The translations under genes were made by a program, and so were the position numbers. A stretch of DNA of 64,000 nucleotides from Moritella marina ATCC 15381 (GTDB lineage Bacteria; Pseudomonadota; Gammaproteobacteria; Enterobacterales; Moritellaceae). The notes below the pieces were generated by a model, which did no database searches, was not told the origin of the DNA, and saw only the letters and a list, made by a program, of their open reading frames with translations. Of this stretch, positions 33,112 to 43,852 are shown piece after piece; the stretch's first letter is position 1, and each line of letters opens with the position of its first letter. The stretch covers positions 620,001-684,000 of the forward strand of contig NZ_CP044399.1 of assembly GCF_008931805.1 (NCBI RefSeq), read 5' to 3'.

Positions 33112-34104
33112 TTATTCGTCTAACGGTTCAGCATAAGGTTTTGTCGCAATTAACACCGCGCGCTTTGGTGCTGGGTAGCCTTCCACTGTTTTACTGTGAT
33201 CGTTTGGATCCAGGAAATCAACTAAAGATTCATTACGCATCCATTCTGTTGCGCGTTGCTCTTCAATACTGGTATCTGATACGTCAACGATACGTACATT
33301 TTCAAAACCAAGTTTTTCAACCCAGAGTTTTAATGCCGCACAACTTGGTAAGAACCAGACATTACGCATTTGCGCATAACGATCGCCTGGTACTAATACC
33401 GCTTGGTCATCACCATCAATCACTAATGTTTCTAATACTAACTCACCACCATCACGTAACTGGTTTTTAAGTTGTTCGATATGGTCAATTGGTGATTTGC
33501 GATGATACAGTACGCCCATCGAGAAAACTGTGTCGAATGCACGTAATTTAGGTAGTTCTTGAATACCAAGTGGCAGTAAGTGCACGCGTTGGTCGTTATT
33601 GGCAAAATGACGGATCGCTTCAAACTGTACTAAGAATAATTGGCTTGGGTCGATACCAACCACAAATTCAGCATCATCACCGAGCATACGCCACATGTGA
33701 TAACCGCTACCACAGCCTACATCAAGCACGTAACGGTATTTTAATGGGGAAATAAATTCACGTAAGCGTTCCCATTTCCAATCACTGCGCCATTCTGTAT
33801 CAATGTGAATGCCATGGATGTTGAACGGGCCTTTACGCCATGGGTGGAATTTTTGTAATAGGCTTTCCGTTTTACGCAGATCGCTTTCGCTTAGTTCGCC
33901 TGGCGCGCCAACTTCAAACTTGTCAGTAATGTTGATGTGCTTGGTTTCTATTTTAGGTAACTTCTTTAGTACCTTTTCCCAGCGTGGTAAAAAACCATGT
34001 TTGTGTTCGCGTTCCCACTCATGCATTTGTGCTGGTAGGGTATATAACCAATGGTGTAATTTGTTTTTTGCAATTATTTGATAAAAATTTGAAAAGTCGA
34101 TCAT
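33112..34104 (-). CDS. cmoB: tRNA U34 carboxymethyltransferase
   Basis: SAM-like-cofactor enzyme of 330 residues that uses carboxy-S-adenosylmethionine to build cmo5U at the wobble position 34 of several tRNAs. I start at 34104, with AGG six bases upstream; the longer frame to 34152 lacks one. The nucleotide-binding motif [17 protein letters not shown] (about 125-141) is the methyltransferase Motif [16 protein letters not shown] and [13 protein letters not shown] match E. coli CmoB. It follows cmoA directly, the usual order, so both steps of the pathway are co-expressed. The last residues are acidic. Confidence 0.95.
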   Translation of the reverse strand: MIDFSNFYQIIAKNKLHHWLYTLPAQMHEWEREHKHGFLPRWEKVLKKLPKIETKHINITDKFEVGAPGELSESDLRKTESLLQKFHPWRKGPFNIHGIHIDTEWRSDWKWERLREFISPLKYRYVLDVGCGSGYHMWRMLGDDAEFVVGIDPSQLFLVQFEAIRHFANNDQRVHLLPLGIQELPKLRAFDTVFSMGVLYHRKSPIDHIEQLKNQLRDGGELVLETLVIDGDDQAVLVPGDRYAQMRNVWFLPSCAALKLWVEKLGFENVRIVDVSDTSIEEQRATEWMRNESLVDFLDPNDHSKTVEGYPAPKRAVLIATKPYAEPLDE

Positions 34105-34191
34105 GGGTAACCTATTATTTTTAATTTCAAGCTGTATTTTGTTATGTCGCAAATGAATGACGTGATTATTTGGCTGTCATTCGCAGGCTAG

Positions 34192-35293
<1,102 letters not shown>

Positions 35294-37078
35294 ATGCGCA
35301 CAGTATATTGCGGACAAGTAAATGAAGCACATATCGGCCAACAGGTTGAATTGTGTGGTTGGGTTAATCGTCGTCGTGACTTAGGCGGTGTTATTTTTAT
35401 CGATTTACGTGACCGTGAAGGCATTGTGCAAGTTGTTTATGATCCAGATGTAGAAGCTGTATTTGAACGTGCTAGCCAATTACGTAACGAATTCTGTGTG
35501 AAAATCACGGGTAAAGTACGTGCTCGTGACGAACGTCAAGTAAATAAAGATATGGCTACTGGCGGTATCGAAGTATTAGGCCTAGAACTTGAAGTTATCA
35601 ATAAAGCTGACGTTCTACCGCTTGATTTCAACCAAACAAATACGGAAGAGCAACGTCTTAAGCACCGTTTCCTAGATTTACGTCGTCCAGAAATGAGCAA
35701 CCGTCTTAAGACTCGTGCTAAAGCAAGTAACTTTGTACGTCGTTTCATGGATGATCACGGTTTCCTTGATATCGAAACGCCAGTACTAACAAAAGCAACA
35801 CCAGAAGGTGCGCGTGATTACCTAGTACCAAGCCGTACACACAAAGGTGAATTCTTTGCGCTACCACAATCACCACAGTTATTTAAGCAGTTGTTGATGA
35901 TGTCTGGTTTTGATCGTTACTACCAAATCGTTAAATGTTTCCGTGATGAAGATTTACGTGCTGACCGTCAGCCTGAATTCACACAGATCGATATTGAAAC
36001 TTCATTCATGACTGCACCACAAGTGCGTGAAGTGACTGAGCGTTTAATCACAAGCATGTGGAAAGAGATCTTAGACGTTGAACTACCAGCGTTCCCAAGC
36101 ATGACTTATGCTGATGCAATGCGTCGTTTTGGTTCTGATAAACCTGATCTACGTAACCCATTAGAACTTGTTGATGTTGCAGACATCCTTAAAGATGTTG
36201 AATTTAAAGTATTCGCAGAACCTGCTAACAACCCGAAAGGCCGTGTTGCAGTACTATGTGTTACTGGCGGTGCTAAACTGTCTCGTAAGCAAATTGATGA
36301 ATACACTAAATTTGTTGGCATCTATGGCGCGAAAGGTATGGCATGGATGAAAGTGAAAGACGTTGCAGCTGGTGCTGAAGGTGTGCAATCTCCAGTAGCT
36401 AAGTTCTTAACGCCTGACGTTATCACTGCATTACTTGAGCGTACTAACGCACAAGATGGCGATATCATCTTCTTCGGCGCAGATACAAACAAAGTTGTAA
36501 CTGAAGCACTTGGTGCATTACGTCTTAAAGTGGGTACTGATTTAGAATTGACTTCGAACGAGTGGAAACCACTTTGGGTTGTAGACTTCCCAATGTTTGA
36601 AGAAGATGAAGAAGGTAACCTACACGCGGTTCACCACCCATTCACAGCACCAATGGATGTTACTGCAGAAGAGCTACTAGCTAACCCTGCTAACGCAATC
36701 TCTGACGCTTACGACATGGTTATCAATGGCTATGAAGTTGGTGGCGGTTCTGTGCGTATTCACAAAGGTGAGATGCAAAAAGCAGTATTCGAAATCTTAG
36801 GTATCGAAGCGCAAGAGCAACAAGACAAGTTTGGTTTCTTACTTGAAGCACTTAAATACGGTACGCCGCCACATGCTGGCTTAGCATTTGGTCTAGATCG
36901 TCTAGCGATGTTGCTAACAGGTACTGATAACATCCGTGACGTTATCGCATTCCCTAAAACAACAACAGCTGCGTGTTTATTAACATCAGCACCAAGCGAA
37001 GCAAACCCTGCTTCTCTTGAAGAGCTAAGTATTGCTGTTGTGAAGAAAGAGAAAGAAAAAGCGACTGACGCTGAGTAA
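35294..37078 (+). CDS. aspS: Aspartyl-tRNA synthetase
   Basis: Class II synthetase of 594 residues (E. coli AspS is about 590). The N-terminal OB-fold anticodon-binding domain (about 1-110) leads to the catalytic core. Motif 2 is [21 protein letters not shown], followed by the bacterial GAD insertion (about 280-430), then [13 protein letters not shown] and Motif 3 [15 protein letters not shown]. It charges tRNA-Asp in the cytosol. The GAD insertion is typical of the bacterial type. Codon use resembles that of highly expressed genes. It starts at 35294 with a GGATT ribosome site and is followed by a terminator, so it is monocistronic. Confidence 0.98.
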   Translation: MRTVYCGQVNEAHIGQQVELCGWVNRRRDLGGVIFIDLRDREGIVQVVYDPDVEAVFERASQLRNEFCVKITGKVRARDERQVNKDMATGGIEVLGLELEVINKADVLPLDFNQTNTEEQRLKHRFLDLRRPEMSNRLKTRAKASNFVRRFMDDHGFLDIETPVLTKATPEGARDYLVPSRTHKGEFFALPQSPQLFKQLLMMSGFDRYYQIVKCFRDEDLRADRQPEFTQIDIETSFMTAPQVREVTERLITSMWKEILDVELPAFPSMTYADAMRRFGSDKPDLRNPLELVDVADILKDVEFKVFAEPANNPKGRVAVLCVTGGAKLSRKQIDEYTKFVGIYGAKGMAWMKVKDVAAGAEGVQSPVAKFLTPDVITALLERTNAQDGDIIFFGADTNKVVTEALGALRLKVGTDLELTSNEWKPLWVVDFPMFEEDEEGNLHAVHHPFTAPMDVTAEELLANPANAISDAYDMVINGYEVGGGSVRIHKGEMQKAVFEILGIEAQEQQDKFGFLLEALKYGTPPHAGLAFGLDRLAMLLTGTDNIRDVIAFPKTTTAACLLTSAPSEANPASLEELSIAVVKKEKEKATDAE

Positions 37079-37150
37079 TTTTATTCACTGCTATTTAAGT
37101 AATCGCGGCGATTACTATTATTGATAAATAGCAGATAAAGCGCAGACATT

Positions 37151-37187
37151 AAAAAACGGATATAGCCATTGGTTATATCCGTTTTTT
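37151..37187 (+). terminator. Terminator of aspS
   Basis: AAAAAACGGATATA (37151-37164) pairs with TATATCCGTTTTTT (37174-37187). The T-run completes an intrinsic terminator. Confidence 0.9.
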
Positions 37188-37315
37188 GTATCTGGTGAAG
37201 AGCTTGGTAGTTATGCAACGACAAAGTCCCTTGGTGTTCACTGATATTAGCAATGGCTGTGAACACGTATTTGGACACTCGCAATGATAGGTTATGTCGT
37301 TAGGAGCTGAATTGA

Positions 37316-37825
37316 TTAAAACTTGTAACCGAAAGTTAATGAGTTCTGTCTCAAATAACCTTGTGGCAACTCGCCCACATCATCATGACTTAGGTCGATA
37401 TAAAAGTGATCACCTATATTGGCACGTATTCCACCTCCAAAATAAGAGCCTGAAAGGTCAGACTTTACGTCCCACCAACCTATGTATGACTGACTGTAAT
37501 CTACATAGCCGTAATCTAGATAAGGCTTGATAGTGAGCGTATCTGTTATCTTTATTGCATAGCCGATATCAGAGCCTATCTTGAACGTCGTCGTAGATTG
37601 ACTTCCCCACATTGAACCGTTACCGCGCTTAGCACTACCTTCCAGTGATAGACTAAACCCTATGAATCGGTTTAGGTCATAACCACCCTCTGCCTTAATA
37701 CCAAGGCCAAGACCACCTGTGTTTGTGTCAGTTTCAGCAAGACCACCTCCAGCACGAAACCCGCTATATTCAGAGGCCATGACTGAAGATGAAAGAAGAG
37801 ATAGAGCGATTATTTTGTTAATCAT
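37316..37825 (-). CDS. Small outer-membrane beta-barrel protein, OmpA/opacity-like
   Basis: Predicted barrel of 169 residues with signal peptide (MINKIIALSLLSSSVMAS). I start at 37825, where GGA lies seven bases upstream; the frame extends to 37852. Mature sequence alternates Gly- and Tyr-rich strands (FRAGGGLAETDTNTGGLGL, SYFGGGIRANIGDHFYI) and ends SLTFGYKF with C-terminal Phe. It resembles eight-stranded opacity or OmpA-type barrels. Function is not evident. It lies divergent from the LysR regulator at 37939 and may be one of its targets; that is inference. Confidence 0.75.
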   Translation of the reverse strand: MINKIIALSLLSSSVMASEYSGFRAGGGLAETDTNTGGLGLGIKAEGGYDLNRFIGFSLSLEGSAKRGNGSMWGSQSTTTFKIGSDIGYAIKITDTLTIKPYLDYGYVDYSQSYIGWWDVKSDLSGSYFGGGIRANIGDHFYIDLSHDDVGELPQGYLRQNSLTFGYKF

Positions 37826-37938
37826 ATTGGTTCCAGATAGTGATGATATCATTTAATTCTCTAACGATGTCGGAGGACTTCACTATAAAGGTTAAAGGCT
37901 GTACAGTTAAAATCACCTATGAATGATTGAGTCCTCAC

Positions 37939-38835
37939 ATGAATATTAGTTATGAACAAATAAGAGCCTTTGTATGTGTTGCTGAACAAGGATCTTTTAG
38001 CGCTGCAGCAAAAAAATTAAATCGTCACCGCACCACGTTAGGACAAGTAATTAATAACTTGGAGATTGAAACTAATTTAGTGTTATTTGATCGAACGGGT
38101 AAGTTCCCAGAGCTGACCGAGTCAGGTAAGTCGTTATATCTGCATGCTAAAAATTTAGCCGAATACACCCACTCTTTTGAGCAAATTTGTCAAAGTATGG
38201 AATTAGGTATTGAAACGGATATCACCATTTACCACAGTGATTTAGTACCTGTTGAGCTGATTTCTGCTGTGATGAAAGCATTAAGAAAAGAGTTTAAAGA
38301 GGTTAATGTGCATTGGTTGCACAAAAATAATCAAGAAGTGAAAGAGGCATTAGAAAGTGGTGAGGCAGATTTAGGCATTGTCTTTATTCATGATAGTAAA
38401 TCCATTTCGCCAAATGAGTATGTCTATTTAGTGAGCATGCCTTTTTGCTTATGTGCTGCACCAAGCAGTTCGCTTTTTGATTCACTCACGATCACGATTG
38501 ACGATCTCAAAAAGCACCGCCAGTTATTATTAGAAGATTATTTAAATGCGGGTATAGAGAAAATAGTTACCGTGTCTAATCATGTTCAGCGTATTGAAAA
38601 TATGAGTGTATTTATTGCGTTGTTAACCTCTGGCGAGGGCTGGGCGATAGTTCCTAAACATGCGGTAAATGAGTTGATTGAAGCTAATAAATTGACTGGG
38701 TTTCATGTCAAAGAGGTGAATACTACGGTGCGTTTTCCGCTCGCGATTTGGACAACCCATCAATCAAAAAAAGGGCCTGTACGTAGCCGTATTATCGAAT
38801 TACTGTCACTTCTGTCGCAGAAGTATAGTCTTTGA
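37939..38835 (+). CDS. LysR-family transcriptional regulator
   Basis: Regulator of 298 residues. The N-terminal helix-turn-helix (ISYEQIRAFVCVAEQGSFSA then KKLNRHRTTLGQVINNLE) is the LysR type. The substrate-binding domain (about 90-295) has the two-lobe effector fold. I start at the ATG at 37939; the TTG at 37927 is less likely. It is divergent from an outer-membrane protein gene and 88 bases upstream of a choloylglycine-hydrolase gene on the same strand, so it probably regulates one or both. The effector is unknown. Confidence 0.88.
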   Translation: MNISYEQIRAFVCVAEQGSFSAAAKKLNRHRTTLGQVINNLEIETNLVLFDRTGKFPELTESGKSLYLHAKNLAEYTHSFEQICQSMELGIETDITIYHSDLVPVELISAVMKALRKEFKEVNVHWLHKNNQEVKEALESGEADLGIVFIHDSKSISPNEYVYLVSMPFCLCAAPSSSLFDSLTITIDDLKKHRQLLLEDYLNAGIEKIVTVSNHVQRIENMSVFIALLTSGEGWAIVPKHAVNELIEANKLTGFHVKEVNTTVRFPLAIWTTHQSKKGPVRSRIIELLSLLSQKYSL

Positions 38836-38923
38836 CATGAGCACTTGATCCATCAAACGTGATTTAACGTGCGCTATTTTGTTTTGTATGATGCTAATTA
38901 ATTCATCGACTTAGGAAGCAACC

Positions 38924-39922
38924 ATGTTAAAAAATACGTTGAAAATTGCACTCTTATCAACTCTAACTTCTGCTACGATTGCCCACGCATGTACTTCTAT
39001 TGCATGGAATACTGATCAAGGGGTGCTGACTTCGCGTACCAACGACTGGGTTGAAGCAACTAACCCTGTTCTGGGTAATATTAACAAAGGGACGCTTCGC
39101 TCTATCCAAGGAGCAGGCCAAGGTGATGACTATCTTGTAAAATACGATATTGTTGCTGTATTAGCCTATGGCGAGTTGGTACATGACGGCGTTAATAGCC
39201 AAGGTTTGCAAATGAATGCGCTGTATTACACGCCAATGACGATTCCCGAAAAAAACAGCAATAACAGCATTACACAATTTACTTTTGGTGAGTATTTATT
39301 AGCTAATTATGCCACTGTGGAAGAAGCGATTAATGCCTTACCGCAATTAAAAGTTCAAAAATTAACACTGGCCGTAATGCCGATGGATATAAAGTTACAT
39401 TGGTCTATCACCGATAAATCAGGCGATCGCGCCGTGATTGAGTTAGATAAAGAAGGTTTACATGTTTATCGCGGTGAAATAGCGATGGTCATGACCAACG
39501 ATCCCTCATTTAAAACACACCTTAAAAACCGTCAAAAGTATGAACCATCATGGCAAAATGCCGATCGTAATACTGATTTTGGCTCAAAGGGTAATGCCAG
39601 TGCAGAAAGTCGTTTTATTCACGCTAGTTATTACAAAAGTAAATTAACTGAGCCAACCAGTGTGCAAAATGGATTGATGAAAATTGCGAGTGTACCATTT
39701 AGGGTACCCGTTGATGCGCCCTATAAAGATTTTGGTAATGGCATGACCGTTTACGCGACCGAATGGACCCTATCACAAAGCTTAGAAACGGGTGACAGTG
39801 TCATGGAATACAATTTTGAGAATAACTGGAATACAGTAAAGTTTAATGTTTATGACTTAATGGGAAAAGAGTTTCGACAACCATTAATGGTCAATGCAAT
39901 CTCGCCTTTATTTTCTAATTAA
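38924..39922 (+). CDS. Choloylglycine hydrolase / penicillin V acylase-like Ntn hydrolase
   Basis: Exported enzyme of 332 residues of the linear-amide C-N hydrolase family. A signal peptide ends at ATIAHA, leaving Cys as first mature residue (CTSIAWNTDQGVLTSRTNDW), the N-terminal nucleophile of this family, with Arg and Asp in the SRTNDW motif. An Asn-bearing MTNDPSF lies further in. Gram-negative members cleave penicillin V and some N-acyl homoserine lactones, so a role in degrading acylated signals or amides in the periplasm is possible. It follows a LysR gene on the same strand. The substrate is inference. Confidence 0.85.
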   Translation: MLKNTLKIALLSTLTSATIAHACTSIAWNTDQGVLTSRTNDWVEATNPVLGNINKGTLRSIQGAGQGDDYLVKYDIVAVLAYGELVHDGVNSQGLQMNALYYTPMTIPEKNSNNSITQFTFGEYLLANYATVEEAINALPQLKVQKLTLAVMPMDIKLHWSITDKSGDRAVIELDKEGLHVYRGEIAMVMTNDPSFKTHLKNRQKYEPSWQNADRNTDFGSKGNASAESRFIHASYYKSKLTEPTSVQNGLMKIASVPFRVPVDAPYKDFGNGMTVYATEWTLSQSLETGDSVMEYNFENNWNTVKFNVYDLMGKEFRQPLMVNAISPLFSN

Positions 39923-40054
39923 AGTCATGTATAAAAAAGAGAGAAAAACAGGACACCCCAACATCTAAAAGGCAACCATCATTTCTTAACATTCAGGCAA
40001 AGGTTATGGGTGGGGGCGATAGTGTCTCAGCGTGTTACCTAACCTAGTTAAATT

Positions 40055-40088
40055 CGCGGTCCCTATTGAGCTAACAATAGGGACCGCG
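40055..40088. terminator. 14-bp perfect hairpin between convergent genes
   Basis: CGCGGTCCCTATTG (40055-40068) and CAATAGGGACCGCG (40075-40088) are perfect complements around AGCTAA. No T-run follows. It lies 133 bp after the hydrolase stop. Confidence 0.5.
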
Positions 40089-40102
40089 TGAGCAGTTGTT
40101 AT

Positions 40103-40152
40103 ATATCAAATCACTCCCATTTTCACATGAGAAAATGGGAGTGATTTGATAT
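40103..40152. repeat. 22-bp perfect inverted repeat with 6-nt loop
   Basis: ATATCAAATCACTCCCATTT plus TC (40103-40124) is exactly complementary to 40131-40152, loop ACATGA. It is the longest perfect hairpin I found in this window. It lacks a T-run, and lies 15 bases after the preceding hairpin, between converging genes. Confidence 0.9.
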
Positions 40153-40206
40153 GAATACATTTCGACAGAGTAACAGCTCTAACGAGATTTGGGGCATAGT
40201 TAAGGC

Positions 40207-40617
40207 CTAAGGCTTAAACAGTATTTTTACACTGCTATCAACATCGGCTTCATCCATATAGCTGATGCCATTAGGATGCTGGCGTATTGTCGCTTTAACG
40301 GTATTGGCATCAGCCACTTCTACCGGTGGTGTCGCTTTTCCGGTAAACAGTTGCTTGGACCAATATGATTCAAGCTGCGCTAAACTCTTCTTCGTCACCT
40401 TTTTATGAAATTGTGCTTTTAACGGGTTTGTTGCGGACAATTCAATAAGGTATAAATCATCCTGGATAAATTTATTATTTTTGCCTAAGAAGATCCTTTT
40501 AGCATCTTTCTTCGTCAAACCATCAGGTAGGGCTGGGTTACCAACGATAACGATGTCTGCAAACGCAGGTAAGGTAAATAAAGCGCTAAGCAGTAAAATA
40601 AGTATGTTCTTTTTCAT
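40207..40617 (-). CDS. Small PstS-like periplasmic binding protein
   Basis: Exported protein of 136 residues with a strong ribosome site (AAGGAG seven bases before the ATG at 40617) and signal peptide (LLSALFTLPAFAD). The mature domain (IVIVGNPALPDGLTKKDAKR, PNGISYMDEADVDSSVKIL) looks like half of a phosphate-binding PstS-type fold, much shorter than a normal 300-residue binding protein. It is the last gene of a run beginning with the chemoreceptor at 43482, ten bases after the porin gene. No ABC permease or ATPase is nearby, so it probably serves sensing or outer-membrane transfer. The ligand is not known. Confidence 0.75.
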   Translation of the reverse strand: MKKNILILLLSALFTLPAFADIVIVGNPALPDGLTKKDAKRIFLGKNNKFIQDDLYLIELSATNPLKAQFHKKVTKKSLAQLESYWSKQLFTGKATPPVEVADANTVKATIRQHPNGISYMDEADVDSSVKILFKP

Positions 40618-40627
40618 GATTAGCTCC

Positions 40628-41815
40628 TTAAAATGTCGCATCGACTTTGATGGTGAATACGGTTGTGCTGTCTTCTGTACTCTTTGGATCTAGACCACCA
40701 TTCGTATCACCAAAATTGTTTGCATAAGTAACATCAAACTTCATTGCTAAACCTGGTTGGATATCCCAACGCGTACCGACGCTGTAAGCGTTACGTTGAT
40801 AAGTTAATGATTGTGCAGCTTGGTTTAAAGACTCCCGTTCTTCATTATCAACAGTTTCTAAGCGCGCGACTGACACATAAGGCATTACTTGATTTAGGTG
40901 GTACCCTACAGTTACATAACCAGCATTGGAATCAGAGAAATAACCATCAACGCGAGTCTGGGTTGCTTCACCCATCACTAGCCAGTTTTCATTTTCATAA
41001 CGCACGCCAAAACTGGCGTAAGAACCCGATTCAGATTCAATATTAGGTAATGCTGTAATTGGTTTTCCATTGTTTGCATCGATACCTACAATTGGAAACT
41101 CGACATCCTTCACTGTGGCAATGGTATAGCTAGCACGTACTGTCCAGTAATCATCATTCCAGGTGGACACTAAACCAACCATATCTTCAACGGTACCCAC
41201 ACCACCGGCTGAGCTTTCATCACTCATTGTTTCACTACCCGTGAAGGCTTGCAGGTTTATGTATGAATCTTCTAGTTCAATCTCATAACTGGCATCAACA
41301 CCGGTAAATGACGAGATGGGCACGCGACCGTAAACTTCTTCTGGGCTGCGGGCCCAAGGTTGTGCGTAACCCAGATCTAAATAATCAGATAACATGAATA
41401 ACGGTAGGCGTAATTTACCTGCACGTAATTTAATATCATTATCAAACGTATAGCCCAAGTAGGCAGCAGTTACTTTCGGCGTCCAGTCTAACGATCCCTT
41501 AGCAACTAACTGTATCGTCGCTTCTAAAGACTTAGATGGTTTGAATGTCGCTTGTACTCCAAACAGAGAATCTTCGTGGTAACTGCCGTCTGTCGTATAA
41601 CCGGCATAACCAGCATCATTGTTGGCAATGCCAAACGCACCAGAAGCAAAACCACTCACATGGATAGTATCTTTGCTGATATTTGCGATTAAGCTACTTA
41701 GCGAATCTACTTGTTGTTGTAGTGCCGCCACCTCTTCGGATGTAGTATCTGCGTGTACGGCAGTACTTGCCAAAGCACTGAGCAACGCAGTAGCCATGAG
41801 GGTCTTGTTCATCAT
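40628..41815 (-). CDS. Outer-membrane porin with N-terminal coiled coil
   Basis: Porin-like barrel of 395 residues. I start at 41815 (adjacent ATG at 41812 is equally possible); AGGAAG lies nine bases upstream. A signal peptide ends near TAVHAD. A short coiled coil (EEVAALQQQVDSLSSLIANI) follows, then the barrel with features of OprO/OprP-type or general porins (KLRAGKLRLPLFMLSDYLDL) and a terminal FTIKVDATF. It sits between a chemoreceptor gene upstream and a PstS-like gene ten bases downstream, on the same strand. A shared uptake and sensing role for one anion is inference. Confidence 0.8.
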   Translation of the reverse strand: MMNKTLMATALLSALASTAVHADTTSEEVAALQQQVDSLSSLIANISKDTIHVSGFASGAFGIANNDAGYAGYTTDGSYHEDSLFGVQATFKPSKSLEATIQLVAKGSLDWTPKVTAAYLGYTFDNDIKLRAGKLRLPLFMLSDYLDLGYAQPWARSPEEVYGRVPISSFTGVDASYEIELEDSYINLQAFTGSETMSDESSAGGVGTVEDMVGLVSTWNDDYWTVRASYTIATVKDVEFPIVGIDANNGKPITALPNIESESGSYASFGVRYENENWLVMGEATQTRVDGYFSDSNAGYVTVGYHLNQVMPYVSVARLETVDNEERESLNQAAQSLTYQRNAYSVGTRWDIQPGLAMKFDVTYANNFGDTNGGLDPKSTEDSTTVFTIKVDATF

Positions 41816-41871
41816 ATCTTCTAACTTCCTGTCTTGGGTGTTGGTAAACCGGCGCATGTTACTGAGCCAAT

Positions 41872-43482
41872 CTATAATCTAAATTGTTTGGTTAAGTTTT
41901 GAAATTGGTGACTTATCTGTTGGATCTTAGCTGTAATCGTTTCGAGATCATGGGCATTGTCCTGCACATGAGTTGAATTGGTTTCGATAGTATTAATACT
42001 TTGGCCAATCAATTGTGAGGCGCTGCGCTGTTGTTCTGCGGCTGCGGCTATACGTTCATTTATTTCATTGATAGCGCTGACTTTACTGGTGATCATGGCT
42101 AACGTTTCTACCGCTGTGTAAGATTCTTTAACACTTTTATGGGCTTGTTCAACACCGCTGCGCATCGCTGAAGATGCAGAATGGGAAATTTTGTTAAGGC
42201 CTTCTAAAAGCTGTTTAATATCAGTGGTCGATGATTGGGTTCTTGATGCAAGGTTGCGAACTTCATCGGCTACAACTGCAAATCCACGGCCTTGCTCACC
42301 AGCTCGGGCGGCTTCGATGGCGGCATTGAGTGCTAATAAATTAGTTTGGTCAGCAATATCGGCAATAATGTTAATCACACCGCCAACTTTTGCAGTAAAG
42401 GTGATTAGTTCATTGACGATATCGGCGCTACTCTCTACTTCACTTGCCAGTACTGTGATTGATTCAATGGTGTTTTCGATAATGGCATTACCGTCTATGG
42501 CGCTTTGATTTGCTGCCACGGTTTCTTGTGATGCCGAGATCGCACTGTCTGTGATTGAACTTATAGCGATGACCATTTCGTTAATCGTTAACGAGGTGGC
42601 TGTGACTTCTTGTGATTGTTGCTGTACTGAACTTAAGTTCTGCTGACTATTGCTGTTTAATTGTGTTGTTATTTCAGCTAATTCAGTAATATTGTTCGCA
42701 GTATCTTGCATTGATGTCTGTAAACGCGCGACAAATAAGTTGAACCAAGAGACGAGATCTGCGAGTTCATCTTTACCTTGGTGATCGATACGAATTGAAA
42801 GATCGCCATCTCCTTCGGCAAAACCTTGTAAGGAGTGACTTACTTTTTTGAGGTTTTTACTCATTTTCGAACTTGATCGCCAGGCATAAACGGCAGCTAA
42901 CATTAATACCAATAGTCCGATCACATTAAACCAAAGAAAGCGCTGTTTAGCGATTTTTGCCTCGGCTAAAGTTGCGATGATAAGTTGTTCAAACTCACTT
43001 TCTAATTGTTTTTTAATATGTTTAAACTGGGAAACAAGCTGGATTAGGTTTGCTGCGTTCTGTTGCGCTAATAGCGCTAATTGAGCAACCTCTTTTTCAC
43101 CGTCAATAAAATCTAATGCGACGCGAGCTGCTTTTTCGCTGTGCTTGAGTAATGCCTTATCTAATTCGATAGCATCGCTTTTATGTAATAAAGATAATGT
43201 GGCAAGTTGCTGTAAGTTCTTATCTATTTGCTCTGTAATAACAAGCGCAGAATCGATGTAGTCTTCTTCAGCAAGGATCACTGCTGTTTGTATATGTTGA
43301 TCAAACTGCATAAGGAGGTTGTTATTGGTGATCGCAATTTCTAATGATGGATAATAATCGGTTTGTACTTTATGCAGATTTTGGCTAACAGTACGCTCTA
43401 GTTGCCCATGCATATAGAATGAGGTGCTGAATAACGCGAAAATAAATGTAGCGAAAATAATGAATTTAATTTTTAGAGGCAT
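41872..43482 (-). CDS. Methyl-accepting chemotaxis protein
   Basis: Transducer of 536 residues. TM1 about 7-25, a helical periplasmic sensor (about 26-185), TM2 about 185-205, HAMP about 206-260, then the cytoplasmic signalling domain with the hairpin tip [20 protein letters not shown] and flanking [20 protein letters not shown]. It passes ligand signals to CheA/CheW. Its last codons are 57 bases from the porin start, and the PstS-like gene follows, suggesting that all three sense or capture the same molecule. No C-terminal NWETF-type pentapeptide is present. The ligand is unknown. Confidence 0.92.
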   Translation of the reverse strand: MPLKIKFIIFATFIFALFSTSFYMHGQLERTVSQNLHKVQTDYYPSLEIAITNNNLLMQFDQHIQTAVILAEEDYIDSALVITEQIDKNLQQLATLSLLHKSDAIELDKALLKHSEKAARVALDFIDGEKEVAQLALLAQQNAANLIQLVSQFKHIKKQLESEFEQLIIATLAEAKIAKQRFLWFNVIGLLVLMLAAVYAWRSSSKMSKNLKKVSHSLQGFAEGDGDLSIRIDHQGKDELADLVSWFNLFVARLQTSMQDTANNITELAEITTQLNSNSQQNLSSVQQQSQEVTATSLTINEMVIAISSITDSAISASQETVAANQSAIDGNAIIENTIESITVLASEVESSADIVNELITFTAKVGGVINIIADIADQTNLLALNAAIEAARAGEQGRGFAVVADEVRNLASRTQSSTTDIKQLLEGLNKISHSASSAMRSGVEQAHKSVKESYTAVETLAMITSKVSAINEINERIAAAAEQQRSASQLIGQSINTIETNSTHVQDNAHDLETITAKIQQISHQFQNLTKQFRL

Positions 43483-43852
43483 GTTGGTTCTCCTTAACCT
43501 AGGAGGGTAGTCTTACACAACAAGCTGTATCGTTATGTGTTATCGCTAACATTAAGTATTATAAAGTATGCAATAGTTTATGTTTTTAACATTAACTAAT
43601 TGATAAATAGTTACTTAATTACTGTGTTCAAGTGAAATTATGACTTTTTATAAATATACATACATATCATTACATGGCGGAATTTAAAAAAGTGTAACGA
43701 AATGAAAATAAATATAAATGAAATAAAAAACTGATGGATTATTGTTCAGGTTAGAGTTTAGACTCTACTCTTAAGGTGGGCTATCTGTTGACCTTTAGGG
43801 TGTTAAGGCTAACTTTTAGGGAGGGGAGATGGATTCGGGTGTGTTTATGATA
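43483..43852. other. Intergenic region upstream of the chemoreceptor gene
   Basis: 370 bp, AT-rich toward the chemoreceptor and G-rich near the cyclase stop (GGGAGGGGAG). No ORF, palindrome or known box could be supported. Confidence 0.5.

Noticed and set aside
37294-37530. 78-codon ORF opposite the small outer-membrane gene
   Set aside because: It overlaps a better-supported gene antisense and has no ribosome site.
39923-40054. AAACAGGACACCCC-like stretch after the hydrolase gene, possible REP or transposon remnant
   Set aside because: No transposase fragment, target duplication or second copy is visible in the window.
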